This document shows, one piece after another, positions 1 to 8,692 of a stretch of DNA of 64,000 nt. A program made the translations under genes and the position numbers. The stretch lies in the NCBI GenBank assembly GCA_029573725.1, contig JAKQDQ010000181.1, positions 310,001 through 374,000 of the forward strand. Reading direction: 5' to 3'. Position 1 is the first letter of the stretch. Each line of letters starts with the position of its first letter. The stretch is from Verrucomicrobiota bacterium. Its GTDB lineage: Bacteria > Verrucomicrobiota > Verrucomicrobiia > Limisphaerales > JADLHS01. The notes beneath the pieces were generated by a model. It saw nothing but the letters and a program-made list of their open reading frames with translations. It did not search any database and was not told where the DNA came from.

Positions 1-804
1 GCGCGATCCGAAAACATCGCCCGTGAGACATTCGCTGTGCACGCGCACAAGCACGTTTTTTCTTCCCGCCACCTCGCCGCGAATCAAGGCCAGGTGATGC
101 TGCCCGTCAATTTTCGAGCGGTACAACGCCAGCTCAAAATCTCCGTAATCCGTCGGCAGCTTCACCGTCTCCATGCGCTCCACCAGTTTCTCGCGGGTGC
201 GGCGATATTCGATGAGATCGGCAATGGTGCACAGTTTGAGGCGGTGTTGCCCGGCGAATTTCCGCAAGGCCGGCAGGCGCGCCATCGTGCCGTCGTCATT
301 CACGATCTCCGCAAGCACCCCGGCCGGCCGCAATCCCGCCAGGCGCGCGAGGTCAATGGCCGCTTCCGTGTGGCCGGCCCGCCGCAGCACCCCGCCGTCG
401 CGATACCGCAACGGAAAAACGTGGCCGGGGCGGACGAGGTCCTCCGGCTGCGTTCGGGGATTGGCGAGCAGTTGAATGGTGCGGGCCCGGTCCGCGGCGG
501 AAATGCCCGTGGTGACGCCGCGAGCCGCGTCCACGGAAATGGTGTACGCCGTGCGCATGCGCTCCATGTTTTGCTGGGTCATGAGCGGCAGTTCCAACCG
601 GTCAAGCTCGCTGCCCTCCATTGGCACGCAAATCACGCCCGAGGTGTAACGCACGGTGAAACTGACATTTTGCGGCGTGGCTTTTTCGGCGGCGAAGATG
701 ATGTCGCCCTCGTTTTCCCGGTCGGCATCGTCCACCACAATGACCATTTTCCCTTTGCGGATGTCGGCGATGACGGACTCGATGGAATCGAAATGGCTCT
801 TCAT
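1..804 (-). CDS. ribBA: Bifunctional DHBP synthase / GTP cyclohydrolase II, C-terminus cut by window edge
   Basis: Catalyses two entry reactions of riboflavin synthesis: ribulose-5-phosphate to dihydroxybutanone phosphate (RibB) and GTP opening (RibA). The 268 visible codons open with a complete RibB domain; near residue 27 the acidic metal-binding DRENEGD motif is clear, and RPGHVFPL and GHTEAAIDL follow. After about residue 205 the RibA domain starts and reaches [13 protein letters not shown], holding the first zinc-ligand cysteine; the remaining RibA residues lie beyond base 1. The ATG at 804 gives the usual RibB N-terminus. No FMN riboswitch fold is visible in the 93 bases upstream, which separate it from the same-strand gene at 898-1422. 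Family assignment is firm; activity of the RibA half cannot be judged here. Confidence 0.93.
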   Translation of the reverse strand, partial: MKSHFDSIESVIADIRKGKMVIVVDDADRENEGDIIFAAEKATPQNVSFTVRYTSGVICVPMEGSELDRLELPLMTQQNMERMRTAYTISVDAARGVTTGISAADRARTIQLLANPRTQPEDLVRPGHVFPLRYRDGGVLRRAGHTEAAIDLARLAGLRPAGVLAEIVNDDGTMARLPALRKFAGQHRLKLCTIADLIEYRRTREKLVERMETVKLPTDYGDFELALYRSKIDGQHHLALIRGEVAGRKNVLVRVHSECLTGDVFGSR

Positions 805-897
805 AAAATGCCCCTGTCAAGCTAGGGGAAGGGCCGGAAAAAACAAAGGCGCAAAACTGCTCTGGGGCATGCTGCCGGGCCCAAACGCACGGGGCTG

Positions 898-1422
898 CTA
901 CTGTTTGTCCGGCCATGTGTGTTCCAGGCATACGTCCGATTGGCCGTCAAATTCGCGCACCGCATAGCGTGAAGCAAACTCGGCGATCGAACCGGGCGGA
1001 CCGTCGCCCATTACCCCGGCCATGCTGTTGCAGAAATGATAGGTGCTGTAATACCAGCGTCCGTCGGAGCCATGTGCAAAAAACAGATGATCTACCGATC
1101 CATTATTGAAACCGTGACGTGATGCGTAAACCAAAGACTCATCGTTCGTCATGAGCAAAATCCGGTCACTTGTCCATTGTTGATGTTCCCCGACCCCTCG
1201 GTTGTCTTTCAGTGTGTTCAATTCCCGGCTCACGTCTTCGTTGGTGAGTGAAAGTCCCGCAAGTTGATCAAGTGTCGTTGTCTTCCAGGCTGCTCGTGCG
1301 CGTTGATACTTGTGGAGTGTCAGTTGCCGCCACCCGAGAACACAGCCAACGAGAATCAACGGTATCGAAATCCAAATGATGAGCTTGCGACGAACCGCCC
1401 CGGCCTGGTCTGAGGTTCGCAA
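898..1422 (-). CDS. Hypothetical single-pass membrane protein
   Basis: 174 residues, not recognised. A basic N-terminus is followed by one hydrophobic segment (about residues 14-31) ending in a Gly-Trp pair, so the protein is probably membrane-anchored with the rest outside. The C-terminal part is mixed-charge, with aromatic clusters (RWYYSTYHFC) and two cysteines. The first codon is TTG and I see no better start before the membrane segment. It begins 12 bases after the larC stop on the same strand and may be cotranscribed with larB-larC, but nothing in the sequence links it to nickel chemistry. Confidence 0.6.
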   Translation of the reverse strand: MRTSDQAGAVRRKLIIWISIPLILVGCVLGWRQLTLHKYQRARAAWKTTTLDQLAGLSLTNEDVSRELNTLKDNRGVGEHQQWTSDRILLMTNDESLVYASRHGFNNGSVDHLFFAHGSDGRWYYSTYHFCNSMAGVMGDGPPGSIAEFASRYAVREFDGQSDVCLEHTWPDKQ

Positions 1423-1434
1423 AATAGCTGAGGG

Positions 1435-2844
1435 TTACGTCCGCATCGCCCTGGTAGCGGCTTCATAAATTTGACGCAGCGGCACTTTCTTCTGCGCGGC
1501 GAGTTTCTTGCACGATTCAAACTCCGGGGCGGCTTGCACCACTTTGCCGTTCAGCCTGCCGAGCTTCACCGTCACCGGGCCGAACTTGGTTTTCACCGAC
1601 ACCAATTCGCGCTTCAGCTTGCGTCGCTCCGCAAGAGTCCGCCGCACGCCGAAAGCCGTCGTCTCGCGCAACAGCAACGCGCTGAACTTGTCCGCGTCCG
1701 CCTCGGCGCACAGCACGGTGAGCAGCACGCCGGGGCGATTCTTCTTCATTTGAATCGGGGTGTGGAAGACATCCAATGCGCCCGCCGCCAGCGCGGATTC
1801 CACAAACGCGCCGAGAATCTCGCTGCTGGCATCGTCCAGGTTTGTTTCCAGCACCGCGACGCGGTCGGTTTCCCAATCGTGATGAGTTGATGGTTGATGG
1901 TTGGTGATTGCTGGAGCGTTCGCGCCGGCAACTTTAGACTTTGAACTTTGGCCTTTGACCTGTGTGCCCCAAACGGCGCGCAAGACGTTTGGCCGTGTCT
2001 GGTTTTCCCGCGTGCCAAGACCGAAGCCGATTTTTTCCGCCGTCATGCCGCTCAACGGCGCGAATCCTTCCGCAAACTCCGCCAGCAGCGCCGCGCCGGT
2101 GGGCGTGATGAGTTCGTTCGGTTCATCGCATTGCGACACCGGGATTTTGCGCGCACCGAGGATGGCCAGTGTGGCGGGGGCGGGAATGGGGAAACGCCCA
2201 TGTGCGCAGCGGATCCAGCCCGTGCCCTCCACCACCGGGGAGGCCAGCACGCGCGGTTTGCCCAGCAGTTCCAGACCGATGCACGCGCCGACGATGTCCA
2301 CGATGGAATCCACCGCGCCGACCTCATGGAAATGCACCGCGCTCGCCGGCAGACCGTGGATTTTGCCTTCAGCATCGGCGATGCGCTGAAACACCGCCAC
2401 CGACTTTTTCTTCACCCACGGCGAGAGTTTGCTGCGCGTGATGAGACGCTTGATCTGGGTGAACGTTCGTTGCTCGTCGTGGTGATGGTGGCCGTGGGAA
2501 TGACGGTGAAGTTTACTTGGATCAGCCTCATGGTGCGGATGGTCGTGCCCGTGGTGGTGCGCTTCCGTCTCGTGTGAATGCAGTCCACACGCGGTTTCGC
2601 CGCTGCAATGTTCGTGCGGCAGTTCGTACTGCACGCCGTCGTGGTCATGGGCCAGATGCACATCGAACTTTACGCCGGCGATGGCCGATCTTTGCTGGCG
2701 GGAAACGTGGAGGTGATATCCGCCCAGCTTGAGCTTTTTGAGCTCGCGCCCGAGTTTGCGCGCGTCAACGCCCAGATCAATCAGCGCCGCGATGAACATG
2801 TCGCCGCTGATGCCGCTGAAAATGTCGAGATAAAGCGCCTTCAT
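1435..2844 (-). CDS. larC: LarC, nickel insertase for the nickel-pincer nucleotide cofactor
   Basis: LarC inserts Ni into the dithio-dicarboxylate nucleotide made by LarB and LarE, using CTP. The 469-residue protein starts at ATG 2844 with MKALYLDIFSGISGDM, the family N-terminus; longer upstream reading is GC-rich shadow. Residues 66-123 are strongly His/Asp/Glu-rich (many HxH, an HHHH run), a likely nickel store. The C-terminal half carries VLETNLDDASSE and a ferredoxin-like CTP-binding part. In Lactiplantibacillus plantarum larC is split in two frames joined by frameshifting; here it is one frame. An unusual lower-GC insert occupies residues 295-322. The larB stop lies 1 base upstream, so the pair is coupled. 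No larA or larE is in the window. Confidence 0.92.
   Translation of the reverse strand: MKALYLDIFSGISGDMFIAALIDLGVDARKLGRELKKLKLGGYHLHVSRQQRSAIAGVKFDVHLAHDHDGVQYELPHEHCSGETACGLHSHETEAHHHGHDHPHHEADPSKLHRHSHGHHHHDEQRTFTQIKRLITRSKLSPWVKKKSVAVFQRIADAEGKIHGLPASAVHFHEVGAVDSIVDIVGACIGLELLGKPRVLASPVVEGTGWIRCAHGRFPIPAPATLAILGARKIPVSQCDEPNELITPTGAALLAEFAEGFAPLSGMTAEKIGFGLGTRENQTRPNVLRAVWGTQVKGQSSKSKVAGANAPAITNHQPSTHHDWETDRVAVLETNLDDASSEILGAFVESALAAGALDVFHTPIQMKKNRPGVLLTVLCAEADADKFSALLLRETTAFGVRRTLAERRKLKRELVSVKTKFGPVTVKLGRLNGKVVQAAPEFESCKKLAAQKKVPLRQIYEAATRAMRT
1879..1962. repeat. Low-complexity, lower-GC in-frame insert in larC
   Basis: About 84 bases built from two short-period tracts: on the coding strand a CAAAGTCTAAAG-like tract (encoding SSKSKV) and an ACCAACCATCAACC-like tract (encoding NHQPSTHH). 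Composition differs clearly from the surrounding GC-rich gene. It keeps the larC frame and falls between the N-terminal and C-terminal LarC domains, so it is probably a tolerated linker. I recall similar Ser-Lys and Asn-His-Gln-Pro tracts in other phyla, but cannot search here. Confidence 0.6.
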
Positions 2845-2845
2845 T

Positions 2846-3640
2846 TCATTGTTCTTTTCGCTTCCTCCTCCGGGCCGGAGGTGCGGCAGGGGAAGCCAGG
2901 GCATTGATCTGACTGGCGGCGTAGCCGGCGCCGAAGCCGTTGTCAATGTTAACCACGGTGACGCCGCTGCTGCAACTGTTCAGCATGCCCAGCAGGGCGG
3001 CCAGGCCGCCAAAACTTGCGCCGTACCCCACGCTGGTGGGAACGGCAATCACCGGCCGGTCCACCAACCCGGCCACGACGCTGGGCAAAGCGCCCTCCAT
3101 GCCGGCGACGACGACCAGGACATTTGCCTGCTGCAGCACTTCCAGGCGCGACAGGATGCGGTGCAACCCCGCCACGCCCACATCGTGGACTTCCACAATT
3201 TCATTTCCCATCCACGCCGCGGTGACCGCCGCTTCCTGCGCCACGGGGAGGTCGCTGGTCCCCGCGGAGACGATGCCAATCAGCCCGGGGCGTTTGGCCG
3301 ACGGCCATTTTTCAACGGTTACGCAGCCGGCCAGCGCGTGATAGCGGGCCTCCTTGAACTGTTTTTGCAACCGGCGCGCCTGGTCCTTTGTTGCCCGGGT
3401 GACCAGGACATTTTGTTTGCGCTCCAACAGGCGGGCCGCGATACCCAGGACTTGCGTTGCGGTTTTACCGGCACCGAAGATGACTTCCGGGCAGCCTTTG
3501 CGCAGGGCGCGATGCAAATCCACCCGGGCAAAACCCAGGTCGGCAACGGGGGCAGTCTGGAATGCGCGCAGGACGCGGGCGCGCGAAATTTTCCCAGTGC
3601 GGAATGCCTCCAGGAGTTGTTCGGCTTGAGACGTCGTCAC
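2846..3640 (-). CDS. larB: LarB, pyridinium-3,5-biscarboxylic acid mononucleotide synthase
   Basis: LarB carboxylates and hydrolyses nicotinic acid adenine dinucleotide, the first step towards the nickel-pincer cofactor of LarA-type racemases. The protein has a PurE-like core: [17 protein letters not shown] at about residues 123-139, then [17 protein letters not shown] and a glycine-rich tail ending in [14 protein letters not shown]. The GTG at 3640 gives 264 residues and matches the usual family start ([15 protein letters not shown]); upstream in-frame sequence is Arg/Pro-rich and unlike the family. Its TGA is one base before the larC ATG, an operon arrangement known for lar genes. Confidence 0.9.
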   Translation of the reverse strand: MTTSQAEQLLEAFRTGKISRARVLRAFQTAPVADLGFARVDLHRALRKGCPEVIFGAGKTATQVLGIAARLLERKQNVLVTRATKDQARRLQKQFKEARYHALAGCVTVEKWPSAKRPGLIGIVSAGTSDLPVAQEAAVTAAWMGNEIVEVHDVGVAGLHRILSRLEVLQQANVLVVVAGMEGALPSVVAGLVDRPVIAVPTSVGYGASFGGLAALLGMLNSCSSGVTVVNIDNGFGAGYAASQINALASPAAPPARRRKRKEQ

Positions 3641-3975
3641 ACCGCCACGATGACACCAGCACCGCAGCGGGTCACGCCAAAACCAAGGCGCCGGGAGGGC
3701 GTCATTCTCCGCCCGGTTCGGCCGCCGGGTGGCCGCGCGCCCCGCAATTCCGCCTCCGGCAAGTGGCTGCCGGGTTGAGCGGACGTGCCGGCCGCGCGGC
3801 TGGCTTCGCCCATCCGGATCAAGACCGGAGGCGGGAAGGGGGCCGACGCGGATGGGGACGAGGACCGGAGGCCGGTTGGTCCAGCCCGGTCCCGCCCGCC
3901 TTGAGGACATGCCGGGTGGGTGCGGGCTCGACACCAATCAGGCATTGCGTAACATGTCGGGAACGGGAAAACATC
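3641..3975. other. Intergenic region between larB and a small divergent gene
   Basis: Roughly 335 bases of very GC-rich sequence without a convincing gene. Both strands stay open only as Arg/Pro/Gly-rich reading. The only structure I can support is a possible promoter for the rightward gene at 3928-3955 (TCGACA, 16 bases, TAACAT). Confidence 0.5.
3928..3955 (+). promoter_or_regulatory. Possible promoter of the Cys/His-rich membrane protein gene
   Basis: TCGACA and TAACAT separated by 16 bases, with the ATG 20 bases downstream of the -10 and a GGGAACGGGA stretch that could serve as ribosome binding site. The -35 matches the consensus only moderately. Confidence 0.35.
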
Positions 3976-4167
3976 ATGACATCGCTGATCATCGTTGCAG
4001 GATTACTGGTCGCCGGATTTTTCCTCGTGCTGCTCACCCGCTGGCAAAATGGCCGGACCGGTTCGGGAGGCGGCTGCGGCTGCGGGCACGAGCATGCGCG
4101 GGCGGAGCCTGACGGACACGAATCGCACGACAAGGGAGCAGGTGGCTGTTGCGGCGGGAAGTCTTAG
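3976..4167 (+). CDS. Small Cys/His-rich single-pass membrane protein (FeoB-associated-like)
   Basis: 63 residues: one membrane segment (about 3-20, LIIVAGLLVAGFFLVLL), then a glycine-rich cytosolic or periplasmic tail with CGCGHEH, a His/Asp stretch and a terminal GGCCGGKS. The layout resembles FeoB-associated Cys-rich small membrane proteins, which suggests metal binding, but no feoA or feoB is nearby and the family call is an inference. The ATG at 3976 is the first in frame before the membrane segment. Confidence 0.6.
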   Translation: MTSLIIVAGLLVAGFFLVLLTRWQNGRTGSGGGCGCGHEHARAEPDGHESHDKGAGGCCGGKS

Positions 4168-4235
4168 GGCAAGCGGGGGCGCCGTGGGGATTCATTGGCG
4201 GACGCAGGCGGGGCGGGAGGCGGCCGGAATTCGGA

Positions 4236-4263
4236 TTGAATCCGTGTGCCTGCCGTCTATGCT
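4236..4263 (+). promoter_or_regulatory. Likely hprK promoter
   Basis: TTGAAT, 16-base spacer, TATGCT (TAnnnT type), then a 15-base gap to the hprK ATG that includes GGCGGAG as a ribosome binding site. This conventional leader contrasts with the near-leaderless promoters elsewhere in the window. Confidence 0.5.
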
Positions 4264-4278
4264 GGCGGCGGAGAAGCC

Positions 4279-5229
4279 ATGAAACCAGAAGCCATCACGG
4301 TCGAGCGATTCTTCAAGGAGAACCAGAACCAACTGGGACTGGAACTCGTTGCGGGCGCCGACGGGCTGAAGCGCGAAATCATGGAGCCGACGGTCAACCG
4401 GCCGGGGCTCATGCTGGCGGGCTTCACGAAGTATTTTGCCTACAAGCGGGTGCAGGCTTTGGGCAACGCGGAAATTTTTTTCCTGCGCTCGCAAACCCCG
4501 GCGGATCGCGCCCGGTGTTACCAGGCGTTGTTTGGCTACAAGGTGCCGTGTCTCGTCTGCAGCCGCAGTTTGAAACCAGACGAGGAGATGATTGCCGCGG
4601 CCAACGCGGCACACGTTCCCATTTTCCGCACCCCGCAAATCACCATGCACTTCATCAGCCAGGCGACGCTGACCCTGGAGACCATGTTCGCGCCGCGGGG
4701 CACCGAACTGGGCAGCATGGTGGATATTTTAGGCATCGGGGTCATCATCAAAGGCGAGAGCGGCGCGGGCAAGAGCGAAAGCGTGCTGGCATTGATTGAA
4801 CGGGGGTATTGCCTTGTGGCGGACGATGTCGTCAAGGTGCATTTGCAGGATGGGCAGCACGTGATCGGCACGGCGGCGGCGTTGACCCGCGACCACATGG
4901 AGGTGCGCGGCATTGGCATCATCAATGTTGCGGCCATGTTCGGCATCAAGAGCATTCGCTCCAACAAGCGCGTGGATTTGGTGGTTTCACTCAAAGCGTG
5001 GAACGAGGTGCCCGATGTGGAACGGCTGGGATTGGAGCAGGAGTTCACGCAGATCCTCGGGGTGAAAGTGCCGCATATCACCATCCCGATCCGCCCGGGA
5101 CGGGACATCGCCCGTTTGATTGAGGTGGCGGCCATGCACTTGAAATTATCCATCACCGGCTATAATCCGGCGCAGGAGCTGAACGAACGGCTGATTGCCC
5201 AGATGACCGGCACGCCGCCGGCAAAATAA
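4279..5229 (+). CDS. hprK: HPr kinase/phosphorylase
   Basis: Phosphorylates HPr on its regulatory serine in response to ATP and metabolites and removes the phosphate again. 316 residues, the normal length. The N-terminal HPrK domain (about 1-130) is followed by the P-loop GESGAGKSE (159-167), an LVADDV stretch with the acidic residues, and the C-terminal family signature IRPGRDIARLIEVAAMHLK. The segment before the P-loop reads ELGSMVDILG; from memory most homologues have His-Gly there, so the histidine may be replaced. ATG 4279 is preceded by a GGAG site. The HPr gene follows after 48 bases. Confidence 0.92.
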   Translation: MKPEAITVERFFKENQNQLGLELVAGADGLKREIMEPTVNRPGLMLAGFTKYFAYKRVQALGNAEIFFLRSQTPADRARCYQALFGYKVPCLVCSRSLKPDEEMIAAANAAHVPIFRTPQITMHFISQATLTLETMFAPRGTELGSMVDILGIGVIIKGESGAGKSESVLALIERGYCLVADDVVKVHLQDGQHVIGTAAALTRDHMEVRGIGIINVAAMFGIKSIRSNKRVDLVVSLKAWNEVPDVERLGLEQEFTQILGVKVPHITIPIRPGRDIARLIEVAAMHLKLSITGYNPAQELNERLIAQMTGTPPAK

Positions 5230-5277
5230 AAATAAATGGCCTAACGCTTTCGATTCGCTAATACTAAGCCGATTTTG

Positions 5278-5556
5278 ATGAGTGGATCGAAGTTGACCAG
5301 AGAACTGACCGTGCAAAACAAGCTGGGCATCCATGCGCGCCCGGCCGCCATGTTTGTCAAGACCGCCAACCGCTTCAGCGCCGAGATCCTGGTGGAAAAA
5401 GACGGGGAAACGGTGAACGGCAAGAGCATCATGGGCTTGATGATGCTGGCCGCCGGTCCGGGCTGCAAATTGACGGTTCATGCCCAGGGCAGCGATGCGC
5501 CGCAGGCGGTCATGGAAATTGAGGCATTGTTGCAGCGTAAGTTTGACGAGGAATAA
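5278..5556 (+). CDS. ptsH: Phosphocarrier protein HPr
   Basis: 92 residues from ATG 5278. GIHARPA contains the PEP-dependent phosphorylation histidine (His19, equivalent to His15), and VNGKSIMGLMML contains the regulatory serine (Ser50, equivalent to Ser46) that HprK would modify. Both sites are intact. EI and sugar permeases are absent from the window, so the pair may act mainly as a regulatory switch; that is an inference from context. An in-frame TTG one codon earlier is less likely. Confidence 0.93.
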   Translation: MSGSKLTRELTVQNKLGIHARPAAMFVKTANRFSAEILVEKDGETVNGKSIMGLMMLAAGPGCKLTVHAQGSDAPQAVMEIEALLQRKFDEE

Positions 5557-5577
5557 CCGGGCGGCCCCAGTTGAAAC

Positions 5578-5606
5578 TTGGTACTTCAGACCGGCCACTC
5601 TAAGCT
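5578..5606 (+). promoter_or_regulatory. Likely near-leaderless gatC promoter
   Basis: TTGGTA, 17-base spacer, TAAGCT, then exactly 6 bases to the gatC ATG. With transcription starting 6-7 bases after the -10, the mRNA would begin at or next to the start codon. No ribosome binding site is visible. Confidence 0.55.
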
Positions 5607-5612
5607 CTGCGC

Positions 5613-5900
5613 ATGGCGGGAACCGATTTCGATGTCAAATACGTGGCGCACCTGGCCCGGGTGGCCCTCACGCCGGAGGAGGAAAAGACCCTCGGCGCGC
5701 AGCTGGGCCACATTCTCAACTTCATCGAACACTTGAAGGCCGTGGACGTGTCGCAGGTCCAGCCCACGGCGCACGCCGTTCCGGCGGTCAACGTGATGCG
5801 CCCGGACGTGGTCCAGCCCTCACTGCCGCACGAGGCGGCACTCCACAACGCGCCGTGGCCGGTGGCGGGATTGTTCGCCGTGCCCAAAATCATCGAATGA
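5613..5900 (+). CDS. gatC: Asp-tRNA(Asn)/Glu-tRNA(Gln) amidotransferase subunit C
   Basis: GatC holds GatA and GatB together in the complex that amidates mischarged Glu-tRNA(Gln) or Asp-tRNA(Asn). 95 residues with the family pattern: VKYVAHLARVALTPEEE at the N-terminus, a central HILNFIEHLKAVDVS helix and a C-terminal tail (MRPDVVQPSLPHEAAL) that wraps GatA. gatA follows after 21 bases; gatB is not in the window. Confidence 0.93.
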   Translation: MAGTDFDVKYVAHLARVALTPEEEKTLGAQLGHILNFIEHLKAVDVSQVQPTAHAVPAVNVMRPDVVQPSLPHEAALHNAPWPVAGLFAVPKIIE

Positions 5901-5921
5901 GCCGCCGCCCCTCGCGTGGAC

Positions 5922-7427
5922 ATGCTTAATCAACTCACGTTTTCGGAACTGACCGCGCGCATTGTGCAACGCGAAATCAGCGCACGGGCGGTCCTGCAAG
6001 CCTGCCTTGACCGCCTGACGCAGGTGGACGGGCAAATCCACGCCTTCATCAGCCATGACGCGGCCGATGCCCGGGCGCAGGCGGACCGGCTTGATGCGGA
6101 AGTCGCGCGGGGTGTCGGCCTGGACCGTCCGTTGCTGGGCATGGTAATCGGGCTTAAGGATGTTTTCGCGGTGCAGGATCAGCCCCTGCATTGCGGTTCA
6201 AAAATTCTGGGAAATTTTATTTCCCCTTACGACGCAACCGTCGTCACCAAGCTCAAGGCTGCGGGAGCGGTTGTGTTCGGGCGTTTGAACATGGACGAGT
6301 TTGCGATGGGCAGCTCGACGGAGACCTCGGCGTTTGGATTGACGCGGAATCCGTGGGATCTGACCCGCATTCCAGGGGGGTCTTCCGGCGGATCCGCCGC
6401 AGCGGTGGCGGCCGGGGAAGTGATTGCGGCGCTGGGATCGGACACGGGCGGTTCCATCCGCCAGCCGGCGGCCTTCTGCGGGTGCGTGGGATTGAAGCCC
6501 ACTTACGGGCGCGTCTCACGCTACGGCCTGGTGGCGTTCGCTTCCTCCCTGGACCAGGTCGGTCCGTTCACCCGCAATGTTCAGGACGCCGCAACGCTGC
6601 TCAAGGTGATCAGCGGGCCCGATCCGCGGGATGCGACCAGCGTAGATCAACCGGTGCCGGATTATCTCCAGGCATTGGACGGGGACCTTCAGGGGCTGCG
6701 GATTGGGCTGCCGCGGGAATTCCAGATTCCCGGCCTGGATGCGGAAGTGAAATCCGCAGTGGATCAGGCGATTCAACAACTGCAATCCCTGGGGGCCAGG
6801 GTGGAGGAAATTTCCCTGCCGCACGCGGATTATGCCGCCGCCACCTATTACATCATCGCGCCGGCCGAAGCCTCGGCGAATCTCGCCCGCTTCGACGGCA
6901 TTCGTTACGGAATGCGCGCGGAAGGGAACGATCCGCTGGAACTCTATTGTAACACCCGCGGCCAGGGCTTTGGCGCGGAGGTGAAGCGCCGCATTATTCT
7001 GGGCACGTATGTGCTCAGCAGTGGTTACTACGATGCGTATTATCTGCGCGCCCAAAAGGTGCGCACGCTCATCCGGCAGGATTTTCTCCAGGCATTTGAG
7101 CGGGTGGACGCCATTGTCACGCCAACGACCCCCACTGCCGCATTCAAGATTGGGGAGAAATCGTCTGACCCCCTGCAAATGTATCTCTCCGACGCCTTCA
7201 CGATTTCGTGTAATCTGGCGGGAATTTGTGGGATCAGCGTGCCTTGCGGGTTCACCCGCTCCCCCCGCCTGCCCATCGGATTGCAGCTGCTCGGCAAGCC
7301 ATTTGGCGAGGCGACCCTGCTCAAGATTGCGCACGCCTACGAACAGAGTACATCCTGGCACAAGGTGCGCCCACCATTGGCGGCCGGCGGCGGTGCGGAC
7401 GGGACCGGCGACGGGCGGTCCTGCTGA
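5922..7427 (+). CDS. gatA: Asp-tRNA(Asn)/Glu-tRNA(Gln) amidotransferase subunit A
   Basis: Amidase subunit that releases ammonia from glutamine for tRNA-dependent amidation. 501 residues from ATG 5922; a GTG two codons earlier (5916) is an alternative. The amidase signature is complete: [10 protein letters not shown] with the catalytic lysine, then [14 protein letters not shown] and [16 protein letters not shown] with the two catalytic serines, and [13 protein letters not shown]. The last 20 residues are Gly/Asp-rich and probably disordered. Cotranscribed with gatC. Confidence 0.95.
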   Translation: MLNQLTFSELTARIVQREISARAVLQACLDRLTQVDGQIHAFISHDAADARAQADRLDAEVARGVGLDRPLLGMVIGLKDVFAVQDQPLHCGSKILGNFISPYDATVVTKLKAAGAVVFGRLNMDEFAMGSSTETSAFGLTRNPWDLTRIPGGSSGGSAAAVAAGEVIAALGSDTGGSIRQPAAFCGCVGLKPTYGRVSRYGLVAFASSLDQVGPFTRNVQDAATLLKVISGPDPRDATSVDQPVPDYLQALDGDLQGLRIGLPREFQIPGLDAEVKSAVDQAIQQLQSLGARVEEISLPHADYAAATYYIIAPAEASANLARFDGIRYGMRAEGNDPLELYCNTRGQGFGAEVKRRIILGTYVLSSGYYDAYYLRAQKVRTLIRQDFLQAFERVDAIVTPTTPTAAFKIGEKSSDPLQMYLSDAFTISCNLAGICGISVPCGFTRSPRLPIGLQLLGKPFGEATLLKIAHAYEQSTSWHKVRPPLAAGGGADGTGDGRSC

Positions 7428-7462
7428 GGACCCGCGATGGAACGGTTCGATGATGCGCAGTT

Positions 7463-8005
7463 ATGAACAGAGTCCTTATGGCAACCGTGGGCCTGGCCGG
7501 GCTCCTGGTGGCGGGGTGTGACGGGCAGCACCGTGCGGCGCGGAGCACGACAGCGGACCGGCCGGCCGCAACCGCGACGACTCCGACACCGGTTATGACT
7601 CAGAAAATCACCAAGACCGACGCCGAGTGGCGAGCGGAATTAACCCCCGAACAGTACCACATCCTGCGCGAGAAGGGCACGGAACGCGCCTTTACCGGCA
7701 AATATTGGAACGCCAATGGCGTGGGCACTTACCACTGCGCGGGTTGCGGCGCCTTGTTGTTTGCGTCCACCACCAAGTTTGAGTCGGAGTGTGGCTGGCC
7801 CAGTTTTTACGCGCCGGCGGAGACGAACTGCATTGATGCGGCGGAGGACCACAGCTTCGGCATGCGCCGGACCGAGGTCTTGTGCGCCCGTTGCGGCGGG
7901 CATCTGGGGCATGTCTTCGAGGATGGCCCAAATCCGACGGGTCTGCGTTACTGCATCAATTCAGGGGCCATCCAATTTGAACCGGCTGCGTCGGACACAC
8001 GGTGA
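7463..8005 (+). CDS. msrB: Lipoprotein peptide-methionine (R)-S-oxide reductase
   Basis: Reduces methionine-R-sulfoxide in oxidised proteins. The 180-residue product begins with a lipoprotein signal (GLLVAGC, Cys19) and a 25-residue Thr/Ala/Pro linker, so this MsrB is probably anchored in the envelope rather than cytosolic. The MsrB domain covers about 50-175: zinc cysteines in CAGC (92, 95) and CARC (141, 144), and the catalytic RYCINS (Cys164). All key residues are present. It starts 35 bases after gatA but is functionally unrelated; a shared transcript is possible. Confidence 0.92.
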   Translation: MNRVLMATVGLAGLLVAGCDGQHRAARSTTADRPAATATTPTPVMTQKITKTDAEWRAELTPEQYHILREKGTERAFTGKYWNANGVGTYHCAGCGALLFASTTKFESECGWPSFYAPAETNCIDAAEDHSFGMRRTEVLCARCGGHLGHVFEDGPNPTGLRYCINSGAIQFEPAASDTR

Positions 8006-8118
8006 GCTGGGAGGCGGGCATCACGAGGCGCATTCCTCCCGGTGAATTCGGGAAAATTTTACTGGTCAGGGTTTCTGTTCCAGCTTAAGTTCAGCGTGCC
8101 GTTGAACCACTCAAGATT

Positions 8119-8631
8119 ATGGACATTGTCTTCAACTGCCCCAAATGTGATCAGGAACTTGCGGTGGATGCCAGCGGGGCCGGCACCGAAATCACCTGTC
8201 CGTCCTGTTCGGAGAAGATTGTGATTCCCGCCGCCCCGCGCTCCAGCGGGCACCTGCCGATCATGCCTCCGCACAGTGGTGATCCATCACAGCCCGTCAA
8301 TCCCATCGCCTCCTCCGCCGCCGCCAAAATCGAACGCCATCTCAAAGTGCCGGTGCGCAATGAGCCCGCGGCCAGCTTGATCGAAAAGCCGGCCAAACCG
8401 TTGGAAGTGGCCGCGAAGGAATCTGATCGCAAGCTGCGCATCAAAACCATCCGCCATACCGATTGTGTCGAGGTGGGGCGGGACCGCTTCGATGACACCG
8501 TGACCGAATTTCTGCAGAAGGTGGGCGAACCCCATCTGGTGAGCGTCACCCCGCTGACGTATTCCTACGTGGAAATCGGGTCCCAAAAGATTGTGACGGA
8601 CTACGCGGTGATGATCATTTACAAGGGCTGA
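8119..8631 (+). CDS. Zinc-ribbon protein of unknown function
   Basis: 170 residues. The N-terminus is a four-cysteine zinc ribbon (Cys7, Cys10, Cys27, Cys30; CPKC and CPSC). A Pro/Ala/Ser-rich linker follows to about residue 110, then a compact C-terminal unit with RFDDTVTEFLQKVGEPHLVS and a beta-rich end (YSYVEIGSQKIVTDYAVMIIYK). The shape suggests a nucleic-acid or protein adaptor, but I do not recognise the C-terminal domain. ATG 8119 directly precedes the ribbon. Confidence 0.75.
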   Translation: MDIVFNCPKCDQELAVDASGAGTEITCPSCSEKIVIPAAPRSSGHLPIMPPHSGDPSQPVNPIASSAAAKIERHLKVPVRNEPAASLIEKPAKPLEVAAKESDRKLRIKTIRHTDCVEVGRDRFDDTVTEFLQKVGEPHLVSVTPLTYSYVEIGSQKIVTDYAVMIIYKG

Positions 8632-8657
8632 ATGACGACAGGGTCGAGGCCGCCTCC

Positions 8658-8686
8658 TTGACTTGATTTTTTTCCGCCGTTACCGT
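8658..8686 (+). promoter_or_regulatory. Likely near-leaderless promoter of the BamD-like/lptE pair
   Basis: TTGACT, 17-base spacer, TACCGT, 6 bases, ATG at 8693. The -35 is strong and the -10 fits TAnnnT. Predicted transcription start coincides with the start codon. Confidence 0.55.
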
Positions 8687-8692
8687 CCGCGC

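Noticed and set aside
815..820. Perfect TTGACA on the minus strand upstream of ribBA
   Set aside because: Only 10 bases from the ribBA ATG, leaving no room for a spacer and -10; it cannot drive the gene from its annotated start.
805..897. FMN riboswitch before ribBA
   Set aside because: Interval too short and lacks conserved RFN segments.
3641..3937. N-terminal extension of larB to 3937
   Set aside because: Arg/Pro-rich and unlike LarB; GTG 3640 fits the family start.
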